A DNA stretch of 64,000 nucleotides from Rhododendron vialii (Eukaryota; Streptophyta; Magnoliopsida; Ericales; Ericaceae), in assembly GCF_030253575.1 (NCBI RefSeq), contig NC_080557.1:43414501-43478500 (forward strand), written 5' to 3'. The notes below the pieces were generated by a model. It did no database searches. It was not told where the DNA came from and worked only from the letters and a program-made list of their open reading frames with translations. Made by a program: the position numbers and the translations under genes. The first letter of the stretch is position 1. Each line of letters starts with the position of its first letter. Shown piece by piece: positions 25,000 through 37,335 of the stretch.

Positions 25000-26500
25000 G
25001 AAGCTCTCGTCGCTTGGTGTATACTTATAGTATACCTTTTGTGCTGTTGCTTTGTTGTATACTTGTTTATACCATGCATTCAATTGTTTCTCCACCCTTT
25101 TACCTGTATTTCGGTAATAAGTTTTCTAAGTTCCGTGTAACCAAAGTTCAACAACTATAAAGACAGCAAGAATATCACGATATTACGATCTATTATGTTT
25201 ATGTTTCCGGCAATAGGGTATTGCATATAGTTCCTTTAGACGGTAGGAAGCTTGACTGCAAGACCCACCAGTCGTGTGTGCGTGAGTCCACATAGCAAAG
25301 AAAGTCCAAGGTTGAACTCAGTTTATCTAGGTGAGCAATTTCAGTTCATGTTGATTCAGAAGAATGTTGACAACTTGGTTTTGGTTAAGTGTTGTAGGAG
25401 AAGAGAAACAACAGAACTGAAGCTTATTGGCCTGCATTCCCTGGCTTTTCAAGTCATTCAGTTAGGTTCACCGCGTAACATGCAGTCAGGCAATTCTTAT
25501 CATTGTTTACAAGCTAAATGCATGTCCATATCTTATGGTTTTCCAAATCTGATTGTTACATTGCAATTCTGATGCTTTGTTCAAGCTTCATGACATATTG
25601 GATTCTCTCTGGTTCGAAATGTATCTCAATTTAAGACTTGTGGAGAAGATGAATGCCCTGCGAAGTGGATGAGTATTTGCAGTCTCATACACGATCTATG
25701 AAAGTGTCGTATTAGAATGATTCGGAAAACTTCAAACGAAACTGAGTTATGCACTTTCTTTTTATGCGCAAGGAACATTGTGTGCCAAATCTCCTATTTT
25801 TGAGAAATCTAGGAGAGATTGTCTTGCAAATATTCAGTCATGCGTACGCTAAATTATCCACTTCGTATCCTGGTTGGCTAGAAGGAAAGTTAATTTGAAG
25901 GAACCCTAAAAGAATAGGTTTAATTATCTCAAAATGTTAGGGGTGGCCTATTACAATATAAACTAACAAATGATGCTGATGGAATGATGAAATAAGGGTG
26001 GGTGGTTGAATGATAACACTCATGCACGAAGTTAAAACACATACAGAAGTTCAATACGGGCATAATGTTAGAACGGGAAAGAAGGAGAAATTTGGGAATA
26101 AAATCTTCTTTACAGATAAAGTATCAGGCAACGCTCTTCATTTCTAAAATAGTCTAAAATTTTGATTCTGAAACAAACCGAACAGGCGAACAGGAACACA
26201 GATGATCATTGGAGATTCAATAAAAGTTACAGAGTGCTGGTCTCACAACTGAAGATACAAAGGTCTGGATACTGTCTTAAAAGAGTATCATCACCACCCA
26301 CTGCAAGAATCCCAGGCTGCACTAATGAGGGTCTCAAAAACCATGAATGACTAGCTGGGAGTTAATTTGGTGTGCTTGTCGCCAAAAACCAGCACTACAA
26401 GGTACAAATCCCATGAGATAGATAAATCCAGAAAAGTGAGGGAATAATAAATGACCTTTGTATCCAATATCCCAAAGCCAAAACATATGCGCTTCAGCAC
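25000..26500. other. Convergent intergenic region between PLC and S18
   Basis: Both genes end into this 1.5 kb, so it should hold their two 3' UTRs. No further gene, RNA or transposon terminus was recognised. Confidence 0.5.
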
Positions 26501-27200
26501 CTAGTCGCGAAGAGGGTCCCGGCTGTCTTCATCAACAAAATTGTGAACGTCATATCCATAATCCTCATCAAGATCCTCCATTGTCTTTCCGAAAACAAAA
26601 TGTTTGGTGCCCATCGTGGTAAAAGGCATTAAACCAAAAGCCCGGGCTGTCTTAATCTCCCTAGCAACCTTCCTCTGTGCTTTGGCACTAATTTTAGTCT
26701 GAAGAAGAAACAACAAAAATAAATTAAAACGAGTAGTGGCATGGCACATGGATTTGATCCCAATTGTTGATTTCGCAATTTGTATACCTTGCTCCTCTTG
26801 ATGATAATTCCAGCCTCGGTAAGGAAGTTGGCAAGGAATCTGACGTTCTGCATGAAGCGTTTTCAGGAGGTAAGGAAATTGGAGAAAATATGAACTTAGG
26901 CTCCGTTTGTTTTGACGTAAAACATTTTACATTGGAAAATGTTTTTTTCTGTAAAATGATTTTGCTGAAATTATTTTTGTTACTTTTGTTTTTCGGTGTT
27001 TGGTTGACGCTTGAAAAATACTTTTCAAAACAAAAAATTGAATCAGTTTAAACTCCAAAAAAGCCTTTATAAGTCTCCTCGTTAACATTTATAACTATGC
27101 GCCTACTTATATATGGGGCCGGTTCCGTGGACAAAACAGATAACACAACATTTGACATAAATCTTGTTTAGTTTTCCAAATCAATTCGGTTTATTCCCCA

Positions 27201-27248
<48 letters not shown>

Positions 27249-30072
27249 TGTGTAATGCAACTAATGCCGAGAGAGAGAGAGAGTAATAATGCAGCTAATG
27301 CCTAACAATTCTCGCACTTCAGGCGTTTTTTTGGGTAGCGTGAAGCCGTGACTAAATTTTAAAAAATGACTTACCAAGATTTCGGGAGTGAAACATTTTC
27401 CATTGGATGTGGTAAAACATTTTATGCCAGAAAATGTTTTACTTGATGTGTATCAACCAAACACCGTAAAGTGGGTCAAATATTTTTGAGGAAAATATTT
27501 TACTTCGAAACAAACGGAGCCTTAATGAAAATACCACAATTACACCCCACGTACATGATACATCCCCAGTATACCTTTCAAGTGGTCAAAGGACCTTTGC
27601 CTATGCTAGTCTGCATGCGTATGACTTTTGGTTCAAGCAACAAAACTAACTAAATGGGTAGTAGATGAATAACTGCATTAAGGAGAGGAGCCACAGCAAT
27701 TATCTCAAATGACCACAGTGACAATCAACTTTTGGCCTCCTCAATGACTTGCCTTGCTCATTGGAGACATGAAAACTTTCCCAGTGAAAATCAGCACCTT
27801 AACTAGTGTTCATATAGCCAACATTGATCCTAGGTGTATCATCTTTATTCAAACAAATTTTGCTGTGGCAATGCTCACCAACAACCTGGTAACAGAAAAT
27901 AAGTATGCTAGATACAAAAGCATGCTCACCCTGAAATCGGCTTTCCTCAGTACTTCCGCTGTTGTTACTTCAAACTCATATCTCTTAAAAGGTTTACGTA
28001 CACCAGGTTTTGTAAGATCTAGATCCTGCATATAGTGACACCAGGCACAGAGAAGAAGAAAATGACATTACCACAACACGAAACACAAATCCGTAGGACG
28101 CTAGTAGATATAGTAAAGAGGCAAGGCACTGTGACATCAAGGACAGTAAGATTATTTCAAAGGTCGAAATTCACATCCCATGGAAAAAAAGACCAAAAGA
28201 AAAACTAATTCTCTATTCAATTATTAATATTTGTTGCATCAGTTGAGACGGAAGGCAGAGTTGTCGCCAGCAAATTATTATTTTTCTATACGAAGGAACT
28301 CAATTTGCTGGCGGGACCCCCCACCCAAAATCAAACTCGAGAGCTCATTGTCCAAATGGAAATCATAGCAAGCTGAAAGGATGACCAGTTTTGGACCAAA
28401 CGGACTCTGCTACAGGTACAGCAGCTTCAGTACAGACAGCGCATACAGCACGCATTTGGGCCCGTCTCGGGTCCAACAAAGATAATCGGAGCCGCTCATT
28501 TTGTTCAATATTTTTTTTTTAAGGTCTCTGCAAAAAATCAACTTCATCCAACAACGATAAGAGCGTTTACGAAGCGTCTAAAATTGCTTTAGAAATTTTC
28601 TGAAGCGATTTTGGATGCTTCGTAAATGCCCTTATTGATGTCGGATGAAGCTGATTTTTTACTAGAACCTTAAGAAAAATCTATTGAACAAAATGAGCGG
28701 CTCCGATTATCTTTGTTGGACCTGAGACGGGCCCAAATGCGCGTTGTACGCGCTGTCTGTGCTGAAGCTGCTGTACCAGCAGCATTTCTGCTTTCATTAG
28801 AGGATAATAACAGATTTACACGTACCTGCCTCTACCATATATTATATCTGAATTATGAAGCATCTTAAATAAAATATATCTTAATTGCGTCCATACTCCA
28901 TAGTCATGCAAATAAGTTAAAACAAGAATTATAGCAAACTGCACCAGCTGATAGATGCCTCGGCAACTCTATCTCATACCTTGGTATCATAGGTCTCCCC
29001 ACGCCTAAAATTCTTATCTGGCCTGAAAGCATAATCTTCTTTCTCTATTTCATTATCATCAAACTCAAAATATCTGGCTTCTTTCTTCAGTTTTGCATCC
29101 ATCCCGTCTGACAATGAGCTAAAACTGTCATCTAGACCATCCGAAAACACGGATCTATTTCCAAGATTAAATTTAGAACTGAAACCAGATCTGTCATGAG
29201 CCTTCTCAATTCTCTCAAGCTTTTGATAGAATGCATTAGATTTTGAACCACTCCCAGAACCATCACCAAATATCCGACGCTCGAATTCATCAGGAGACTC
29301 AAATAAGTTTGTTCCTTGGCTATCATCACTACCTGATCAGAAACAGAAGGAATGACATGTAGACTATCGAATTTATTTTAAATCTTGCAAAACAGTAAAG
29401 ACTAAACGGGGATAACCAAGTGGGACCCAGAGGTAATAGGTCACTCATAAAAGTTTTGATACATGAATTACTGAATTTACAGGTGAGGTATACGTCACAT
29501 TTTAGTGTACATATGTGTGTACAATCATCAATCCCATATTTTGATACACGGGGTTGGTTTCTACGACCTTTAGAGCTTAAGACTCAGATAAACACACAGA
29601 CCAAACTTGAACTATATTGCAATGCCCTCTAAAGCAGAAGGCAGAATCTCCTGCAAAGTCTTGAGGTAGGAGAGCATACACAGAATTGCATTGCATCGCA
29701 CATGTAACAGTCAGCAATCGTTTCGGACAAAAGACGAAATTATAATCCAAAGCACTCGATAAACAGCCTAAACCTATTGATGGTAGAGGTAAAATTTCAT
29801 CACTTCCTAGGAATAAAAATTCAACAAGTCATCTTCAAATAATACATCCATTGTTAGTTGAAATTTTCATATCATTCAGCCCCGTTCGGTTTCTTCCCTC
29901 CGAGGAACTGATTAGATAACTCCATAAGTATAGGATTATGCTGTTAAAACAGAAGTTTCACGGAAGTACCTGAAGTTGGGTTCATAGAAAAAGTTCTGAC
30001 AATCTGGGGCAGCTGAAATTGGTTCGGCAAACCGACATTCACGGACCTCAACAAACCCCGAATGAGTTTCAT
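26501..30072 (-). CDS. Mitochondrial ribosomal protein S18 (bS18m)
   Basis: Five coding exons on the minus strand join in phase: 30072-29970, 29332-28980, 28025-27930, 26847-26788 and 26698-26501 (stop TAG), 269 residues. The C-terminal part is the S18 fold: FLANFLTEAGIIIKRSK, TKISAKAQRKVAREIKTAR and FGLMPFTTMGTKHF, which in bacteria binds 16S rRNA with S6. The first 30 or so residues (MKLIRGLLRSVNVG...) are basic and hydroxylated, with no acidic residue, like a mitochondrial targeting peptide. Plastid S18 is plastid-encoded, which also favours a mitochondrial product. A plant-specific acidic middle region (about 35-150) precedes the fold. A 5' UTR intron is likely (30222-30078) and holds a GA repeat. 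Introns 2 and 3 are enlarged by a hairpin MITE and a Tourist-like MITE. Confidence 0.92.
26899..27521. mobile_element. Tourist-like MITE in S18 intron 3
   Basis: A 623 bp element with inverted ends GGCTCCGTTTGTTTTGACGT and, from the right, GGCTCCGTTTGTTTCGAAGT. It is flanked by TTA on both sides (26896-26898 and 27522-27524), the duplication typical of PIF/Harbinger-type Tourist elements. A GA microsatellite at 27204-27246 lies inside it. No transposase ORF was seen. Confidence 0.82.
27204..27246. repeat. GA microsatellite inside the Tourist-like MITE
   Basis: About 21 GA units, with a shorter GA run about 25 bp further on. It is carried within the MITE at 26899-27521. Confidence 0.9.
28408..28784. 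mobile_element. Hairpin MITE, Mutator-like family, copy 1 (S18 intron 2)
   Basis: Nearly palindromic element of about 377 bp. Left-arm words GTACAGCAGCTTCAG, CATTTGGGCCCGTCTC and AATCGGAGCCGCTCATTTTG recur inverted in the right arm with few mismatches over roughly 100 bp, then more diverged towards the centre. The CGGAGCCGCTCATT block is shared with the other copies in this window. No clear target duplication was found. It sits in an intron of the S18 gene, so its transcript could fold into a long hairpin. Confidence 0.78.
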
Positions 30073-30077
30073 CTCTC

Positions 30078-30186
30078 CTAACATCAAACACCCACGTTAA
30101 TAAGCAAGTTTTCCCCCCTCTCAATTGAAGACAACATTCAGAAAGGGTAGATATGTGGCTAGATGTGAATATAGGGTTTTATCAAG

Positions 30187-30221
<35 letters not shown>

Positions 30222-30222
30222 C
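30078..30222 (-). other. Probable 5' UTR intron of the S18 gene
   Basis: On the minus strand AACAACAG|GTACCT (donor, at 30223/30222) and GATGTTAG|GAGAGATG (acceptor) bracket 145 bp, leaving only five bases of leader before the start codon in the second exon. The intron contains a GA/CT microsatellite at 30190-30218. Inferred from splice-site words only. Confidence 0.5.
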
Positions 30223-30335
30223 CTGTTGTTAATGTTGCCGGAGCCGCTGGTTGTTGCCGGAGCTGCTGAGCTGTGTTCGTTTAGTTCCGATTCTTAATTT
30301 TGTGATTTAGGGCTCACTATACATCTCAGTTTCAC

Positions 30336-30722
30336 GAAGGCACCGTTCGTTTGGGCATGTTTTACCTATTTTTTGGTATTTCGTTAAGTAAAAAATTAGA
30401 AAAATATTTTACATCGATCGAATAAAAATGATTTATTTTTAAATCTTTCGTAAGTTATTTTTTGAAATGAACCATTGCCTTTTACTGCAATTTTCACTGC
30501 TCAGTTTTTTCGATCGTCAGTCCTGAACTCACGTTCAATTCCAATATTCTCAGATCTCTACACCGTTTAAGCCCCCTCTTTCTATACTACTTTGTTGATT
30601 TCTAAAAGCATTTTTAAGTGTCAATCAAACACCGAAAAATAAAAATTTGTTTTCTGAAAAAATATTTTACATGGAAAACATTTTATATTGTAAAGCATTT
30701 TACATCTAAACAATCGGAGCCG
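30336..30722. mobile_element. Diverged MITE related to the S18-intron Tourist element
   Basis: The left end GGCACCGTTCGTTTGGGCAT and the right end read inverted (GGCTCCGATTGTTTAGATGT) resemble the termini at 26899-27521, and the interior shares GTAAAACATTTTAC-like words. It lies about 260 bp upstream of the S18 start codon, in the promoter region. No clear duplication was seen. Confidence 0.5.
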
Positions 30723-32646
30723 AAATTTACCGTGCTACTACTTCTAAATACTACTCCGAAAAATGATTTTTCACACCACTTCTTTTGATATACATTACAC
30801 TTCTTGTTTTTTTATGAAAAATACACGAAAAAATTTCATGAAAAGGAAAAAATTGATTTAGAAACAAAGTATTTCTGTTATAGATTAATGATCCCGTGTA
30901 TAATTTCGAAACACATATATGTTGGGAAAAAAAATTCCTGTTCCGCTAAAAGTTTCTTAAAAAATAAATAATTATTTATAATTTTTAAATTTAAAAATAA
31001 TATATTTCACAAAAATAATTTTTTAATTTTGTTTTTGTATCATTCAAAAGATCTTATCGGGAGTTTGGGCTGGCTCCCACATCGGGAGTTTGGGTTTGTG
31101 TGTGTGTGTTTAAAGGGTTCACTCTACCTCTCCCTAGTCAGCAATTGCCTAGGTGAGTTTGGTTGGTAAAATTACCCTCTTGCCCTCCCTCAAAAAAGAT
31201 CTTATCGAAATTTATCAAACAAAATTCATAATGCACACAAAAATTTATTTCAAAAAGTTCATTATTTTAAGTTTAAAAATTACAAATAAATACTTATTTT
31301 ATAAGAACCCATAGCGGAACACAACAAAACATAAACTGAAAGATTTCGTGTATAATTTCGAAACACAACCTAACCAATTTATCTCAATATAAATCTGATC
31401 TGAAATTGATCAATATAATTTTCTGCCGCGATTGATGTTTTCTATGAGTTCTAAAAACTGATCGAAATCTTTCAAACATTGCTCGCGAAGCCTGTCCTGT
31501 GGCCCAATTGGTAATGAGTTGTTTTGGGCTGGGCTAGAGTTATAAATATCAAGAAGCCCTCTCTAAGTGACTACGGGCCTTGTAAGTTAAACCAGTCGTT
31601 TTTTTCATCTTTCCCATCTCTAGGTCACCATGGACCACTATTTGATAGGAAAATGACGGCCAATGACGTGTTTTGATAATTAATACCCGTCATTTCCCCC
31701 TGTTTGATTCCATCTGAACTCTCTTTCCCACTTTTTGTATCCCCCATTTTGGTTGGAAAAGTGGAGAGGAATTTTGTGTTCCGTCATTCTTTTTTAGCCC
31801 AATCTTTTCTTGCTTTTTTGCTTTACAAGTATTGGCAGGCTAGACAAATCTCTAAAGTGATTTACCTTAAACGGCAAAAGATGCCCCCTTCCTACATTAT
31901 TGCAGAATAAATAAAGTACTTCTTGACTTCCTCAGACGACGACAAAACATCATATGTGTACCCACCCGAATCGAGGGAGAAGAAAACGGGTATGAGTGAT
32001 AAAGTGCAAAATTCGAAAGCTTAATATCGTACTGATTAAAACACCTGGAAAGAATTATAGAGTTTAGTTGATGCTTTTTAACTTCTTATGTTATGTCGTA
32101 AGAAAATAATGTAACAAGTGAAAATCACTTTTCAAATTTGATAGAAGAAAAGAAAGTAAAGCATCTCTTTTACAATTGGTGAAATAAAAGAGAATAGAAT
32201 TTAGCAAGTTGCTAAGTAGCTTTCAACTGCAGTGGTGAGTGGAGGGTTGAATATGTTCATAAAGAATCCAATGAAGGAACAATATGTCCCGTGACATAGC
32301 GAATGAATCAAGTGCTCCCTTTTTTTTGTTCTTATCTTTTTTTTATCGACAGTTAGGGGTGTTCGGACCAACTTACGGGCACTTCAACTAATTCCGTCAT
32401 CGACCCGATCAAAGGCAGATCATTAATGCCAGAACTAGATAATTTACAAAAAAATTAAGCTCTTGCAAGCGGTCCAACCCTAAAAATCTAACCTGATTAA
32501 TTTTGTGGGGAGCAAAAAAAAACTCACCAACCAACCGAGCTCACATCGGCTCAAGTGCTCCCTTGATACTAATGAAATTGGTCCCTCGCTCACCGACCGA
32601 CCCATCAAATCTTCCTCATGATCTCTCGCCCTCATCCAAAAACACC

Positions 32647-33034
32647 AGTAAGTCTACATACAGATTTTTTCACACAAATCATGCACAGATCACGGTGTGG
32701 GGCCTACTAAGGGTCCCACATAAATGATTTGATCCGTTCATTAAATGTAAAATATTTTTTCAAGGGCCCCCCGTTGAAAATCAACTCAATCCGATACCTA
32801 TAAGTACTTGATCCAATCATTTAACTTTTCATTATCCGAAAATCTTAATGAAAATTTGAATGATTGGATCAAGCATTTATAGGTATCGGATTGAGCTGAT
32901 TATTTGGAAGGGCCATTGAAAAAATATTTTAAATTTAATGAACGGTTTGGATTGTTTGTGCGAGACCCATAGTGGGTCCCACACCGTGATCTGTGCATGA
33001 TTTGTGTGCAAAAATCTGTGTGTAGCAGCGTTGC
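32647..33034. mobile_element. Hairpin MITE, Mutator-like family, copy 2
   Basis: A 388 bp element whose arms mirror each other over most of their length, for example AAATCATGCACAGATCACGG and its inverse near the right end. It is flanked by identical 9 bp direct repeats AAAAACACC (32638-32646 and 33035-33043). A 9 bp duplication with long terminal inverted repeats is characteristic of Mutator-like elements. Internal words GATCCGTTCATTAAATGTAA and CAATCCGATACCTATAAG define the family. Confidence 0.85.
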
Positions 33035-34598
33035 AAAAACACCTTTTCCCCACATAGTGCCATCACCCAGCACACATAGGTAAAGTTGTCAAATTTTATC
33101 ACCATATCAGGTATCAAAACACTGCTTTTAATGAAGGGTTACAAACTTTCAGAGAGAAAGTGAGAGAGTGAAGGGTTACAAACTTTGACACACACAGAGA
33201 GAGAGAGGGAGAGATTCCCCACTCTGTGAGTATATAACAAGACAACATATATAATTTGCTGTAACATTTTGACAATGATGTAACCATACAGAATGGGAGG
33301 GGTTGTAGTGCACCTGTCGCACTATACACCGTGTAATGCGGTTGATCTGGCTGTCCATCTCGGCACGGACGGCTCGGATTTAATCCGAACCCCTACAAAT
33401 CATAGCCGTCCATTGGCGCACTACACATGTAGTGCGGGGGATGCACAGAATAGGAAACAAGATCCTCTCATGTGATCGACATAAATCTTCTCATATGATC
33501 GATCAATCAATGCTCTGTTATGTGGTCCTCATGCGCGCGCAAAATAAAAACTCTTCGTACCGATTTGATGATTGGAGGTGGTAATTTTATAGTTTTCAAT
33601 GATCGAGTTCGTCTTCCATGCATGCATATTGTTCGGTTATCGTTTGAAGCTTGAACGAAACACATTCATACTAATAAACAGCCAAACCCTAACTACTCAT
33701 ATATTTCTTCTCGGACAAACATGATTCGAACAAGCTTATGCCGATATCAGATCGATGTACTTTTCTTTTCGGCACTAACCATAATCACATAGAGATCGAT
33801 CTGTAAAACAACGAACGGTTTGGATAGTCGAAAGGAATTATAACTCTGGTGGATCTCGTTTTGTGTCACGTGAGGGATCGCATAAGGCTAGATTATGAAA
33901 GGCCCTGGACTCTTTCGAGGATTTTTAATGCTAATTAAGATAAGATTGGCCCTGCTAGAAAGAAAAAGATAAGAATGAAAACCAAACCATCTGAATTCGA
34001 ACACGTGCTATTAGGGACTTTTCTTTCGTTATCTATATGCTTCTTACGTGTAATATTATTCTTGTCGTATCAAAAGCATAAAAGAATGTCAAACTCAAAA
34101 CTATTATCAGTCAATTCTACAAAAAACAAAAAAAGAAGCAGAGTTATACTATGGTTTTCCAAGTTCATAAAATTGACATGGAGACTTGGATAATGATTTT
34201 TCCCTTTCTTTGGTATCTGAATTTATGAGAAAAAGAAAAGGGAATTGAAAATATAGAAAACAAAAATGTGATGGAAAGTTCTTTTTAAATCTTTTTATTT
34301 AAATGGGCAAGGAAAATGAGAACCAAGTGAATAAATTTAGACTATAAGTTCCGCTAAGATTTATGGTCTTTGCGACAAAGTCAAAAGCTTCCTCTTAGAT
34401 TTTTTTGTCCATACAGACCATACCCTATAGACAAGACTACACTGTAGCATTTTCCAAACCAACCGACCACCATAAAAACCCAAAGTGAAATGTCGATTTT
34501 GCCACTAAAGTTGTTATCATATCTCTTTTTTTCCAAAAAAAATAGATGAATAAGTTCTTTCGATAAGGGCAAAAGGGTCATTCGGTAAACATCACTTA

Positions 34599-34805
34599 GG
34601 CCCTGTTCCAGAAACGGGAATAAATACTTATTTTTTAATAAGGCAATTTCAAGATCAAAAATCATGTATTTATGCAAATAATTTTCCTAGTAATATGGAT
34701 CTTATTTGATAAATCTCATTGAAATTTTTTAAACGGTGCAAAAAAAAAATTCATTTACATTATTTTTTAATTTAAAAATATAAAAAAAACTTATGGGACG
34801 GGGCC
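34599..34805. mobile_element. Tourist-like MITE
   Basis: A 207 bp element with ends GGCCCTGTTCC and, inverted from the right, GGCCCCGTCCC. TTA is duplicated at 34596-34598 and 34806-34808. AT-rich and non-coding. Confidence 0.72.
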
Positions 34806-35186
34806 TTATAGACACTAAAGTCAAAAAGCTCAAAAATCTCAGAAAGCCCTCAGCAGAAATTAGTGAGTTTTTTTTTTTTTGACATGGTAGAAATTAGTGA
34901 GTTTGAGAAGATATTTTTCCATGTTATTCATGTTTCTCTTAGTTATAATATCCAAAAGTGATGAATGTGTCTAACAACTCCAACACGGTTAACTTTTGTA
35001 TTATTATTACAATTCCAGGAGGTTTGCTTAAATGCATGAGACAGTAATTGAAAGGCTTATCACCAAAATATCGGAAGGTTGAATCTCATGACACAATACA
35101 TTTCCAATCTCGGGTCACTAAAAAAAAGTTAGCTACATCTCATAATTTATCGAAATGCATGAAAACTGACTCGATCACCCAAATAT

Positions 35187-35595
35187 GGATTGGGAGCGCT
35201 GCTGTCCCCAGCGTACTGTCCCGGCCGAGGGGGCCCTGTTCCGATCTCACTCCAACGATCGGAAACGTTCACTTCGTAGAGCTAATCAAGTTGAACGAAT
35301 ATATGAAAAATCAGCTCGATCGGATATCATTAAGTGCCTAATCGAAACCTTTTTGTCTTGAAAAGAATAGATCTGAAACACTGAATCAAATCTACTAGAA
35401 CCTATCATTGGCAAGTTATATGTGTTCCGATCAGGCACTTAAAGATATCCGATCAAACTAATTTTTTACATATTTGTTTAACTTAACGAGTTCTACGAAG
35501 TGAACGTTTTCGATCGTCGAACCAAGACCGAAGCGGGGCCCCCTCGGCCGAGACAGCACGATGTTGTTCCTTGAAGGGACAGCAACCCCCAGTCC
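35187..35595. mobile_element. Hairpin MITE, Mutator-like family, copy 3
   Basis: A 409 bp element with terminal inverted repeats starting GGATTGGG / GGACTGGG, then GCTGCTGTCCC. Identical 9 bp duplications CCCAAATAT flank it (35178-35186 and 35596-35604). Arms share GGCCGAGGGGGCCC, CGATCG and AACGTTCACTTCGTAGA. It has no ORF of interest. Confidence 0.87.
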
Positions 35596-35634
35596 CCCAA
35601 ATATAGGGGAAAAAACTTTTATATGATTACTTGG

Positions 35635-36045
35635 AAGGCAGGGACTGTGTTGTGCAACTCCGTGCCGGCGAGGCATTGACGGCGTCGGTCCGACGATCGG
35701 AGACATCCATCGCATAGAGCTCGTCGAGTACTACAAGTGTACCAAAAATCAACTCGATCAAATATTGTTAAATGCCTCATCGGAACACATATAACTTGAA
35801 AAAAAAGAATCTTAATGGACACGAAACACTGGATCAAAACCACTGAATCCATTTTTTTCAAGTTATATGTATCCCGATAAGGCACTTAACTCTATTTGAT
35901 CGAGCTGATTTTTGGTGCACATGTAGAACTTGACAAGCTCTACGCGATGAACGTCTCCGATCGTTGGACCGATTCCGGCAAGGCCGCGCAGGTGGCTGGC
36001 AACACGCTGTGCAGCACAGAGCTGCACAGCACAGTCCCCAGGCCC
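35635..36045. mobile_element. Hairpin MITE, Mutator-like family, copy 4
   Basis: A 411 bp element with arms sharing CCAACGATCGGAGACGTTCA-type words and ATAACTTGAAAAAAA at the centre. It is flanked by identical 10 bp direct repeats GATTACTTGG (35625-35634 and 36046-36055). Only 39 bp separates it from copy 3. Confidence 0.87.
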
Positions 36046-36079
36046 GATTACTTGGATTGGCTGAATCAATTGAAAAAGT

Positions 36080-36418
36080 CTATAGCCACCGCACCAAAAT
36101 GCGATGGCCGGCTACCGAACGGATGATCCGAGCCGTTCAATAATTAAAAAAAAATCGAGTGGTGCACGGGAAAAATCAGCGATCCGATATGTGTAGGTGC
36201 TCCGATCAAGTTTTTCATCTTTCAGAACACCAGAAAACCAATCTTTCCAATTTTTCAAAGATGAGAAGCTTGATCCGTTAACCTACACATATGTGATCGA
36301 GTTGATTTCTCGCGTTTTCCATTGGGATTTTAAAAAAAAAAAACTTATTAAACGGCTCGAATCATCCGTATGGAGCCTGGAATAGGTCCCACACGGTGTG
36401 CGGTGGCTGTAGCGCTGC
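36080..36418. mobile_element. Hairpin MITE, Mutator-like family, copy 5
   Basis: The arms mirror each other: CTATAGCCACCGCAC near the left end and its inverse near the right, GGATGATCCGAGCCGTTCAA and its inverse, and a central ATGTGTAGGT pair. A degenerate duplication (AATTGAAAA-like left, TATTGAAAT right) may be present. It is the third element of a back-to-back trio with copies 3 and 4. Confidence 0.72.
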
Positions 36419-37010
36419 TTATTGAAATTCTCTAAGACAAATCCAAGTGTCATTAGCAATGCAAAAGCACACCACAAAATAGCTTATAGAATAATAATAA
36501 TTTCACAAGTCACCATCCTTGAGATTTACATATATATCCTGCTGGCTCTTTGTGTAGAGACATGTTTGTTTTCTCTTCCGACCCTTCAACTTCAATCAAC
36601 TTCTTTCAAAAGCATGACAATTAAGGCCTCGTTTGGGGTCTTTCTAGTAATCCGAGATTTTTTTACAGTTAAAGAAATATGTACAATTCAATCGTTGTCT
36701 TTCAATTTTAATAATTAATGCAACCCTTGTACTTGAATATGAGAAATGATCCTCTCAGGTAAAGGGGGGAAAAAACCTCATCGCGGCTTCATTTAGTGAT
36801 GCACGCCGTTCATTTTGCAAGTATCAAAATTTGTTTCTTGTCAATGCAAAAAATTAATCAAACAAGGTACATGAGAAACAACCAACCAGAATCTAACTGT
36901 CCATTTCATCTTCAACCAAGTATGTTTTCATCAAACTTCTATCGATGTCCAGTCAATTTGATTTTTCGCATTAACAATCGGTGCATTGCAACCTACAATA
37001 TAGATAACTT

Positions 37011-37335
37011 AGGCTTTTGTTTCGTTAAGGGCTTTTTGGCATTTTGTTCTTATTAAAAAAATCGCATTTGATAGTTTTGCGGCTAACTTTTGTAAATTAT
37101 TAATTCGTCTTGACAAGAAAAATTGAAAAATCCAACTTTTTTTCAACTTTTACCCTAATTTTTTTGAAAATATCCCAAATAAAGCCCCAAAAGCCTGTAA
37201 AAAACACACTTTTTTAATTTTTTCAATTCTTCTCGATGAGACGAAAATAATCCGCAAAAAATTCGGCGCGAACTACCCAATGCGGTTTTTTTTAATAAAG
37301 ACAAAATTAACAAGAAGTCCTTAGCAGAACAAGGT
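37011..37335. mobile_element. Hairpin MITE, second family, copy 1
   Basis: The left arm (TAAGGGCTTTTTGGC, TTATTAAAAAAATCGCATT, ATTCGTCTTGACAAG) is mirrored by the right arm (read inverted: TAAGGACTTCTTG, TTATTAAAAAAAACCGCATT, TTTCGTCTCATCGAG). AT-rich and non-coding. Related elements are at 41558, 42673 and 44742. Confidence 0.6.

Noticed and set aside
26162..26350. Open frame between PLC and S18
   Set aside because: Lies in the convergent 3' region and has no family resemblance.
27204..27300. Regularly spaced GA repeats considered as a CRISPR-like array
   Set aside because: Simple dinucleotide repeats within a plant MITE; no spacers and a eukaryotic context.
33293..33445. Partial inverted symmetry (GCACTA...GTGTA words) resembling another MITE
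   Set aside because: The arms do not pair convincingly and no duplication was found.
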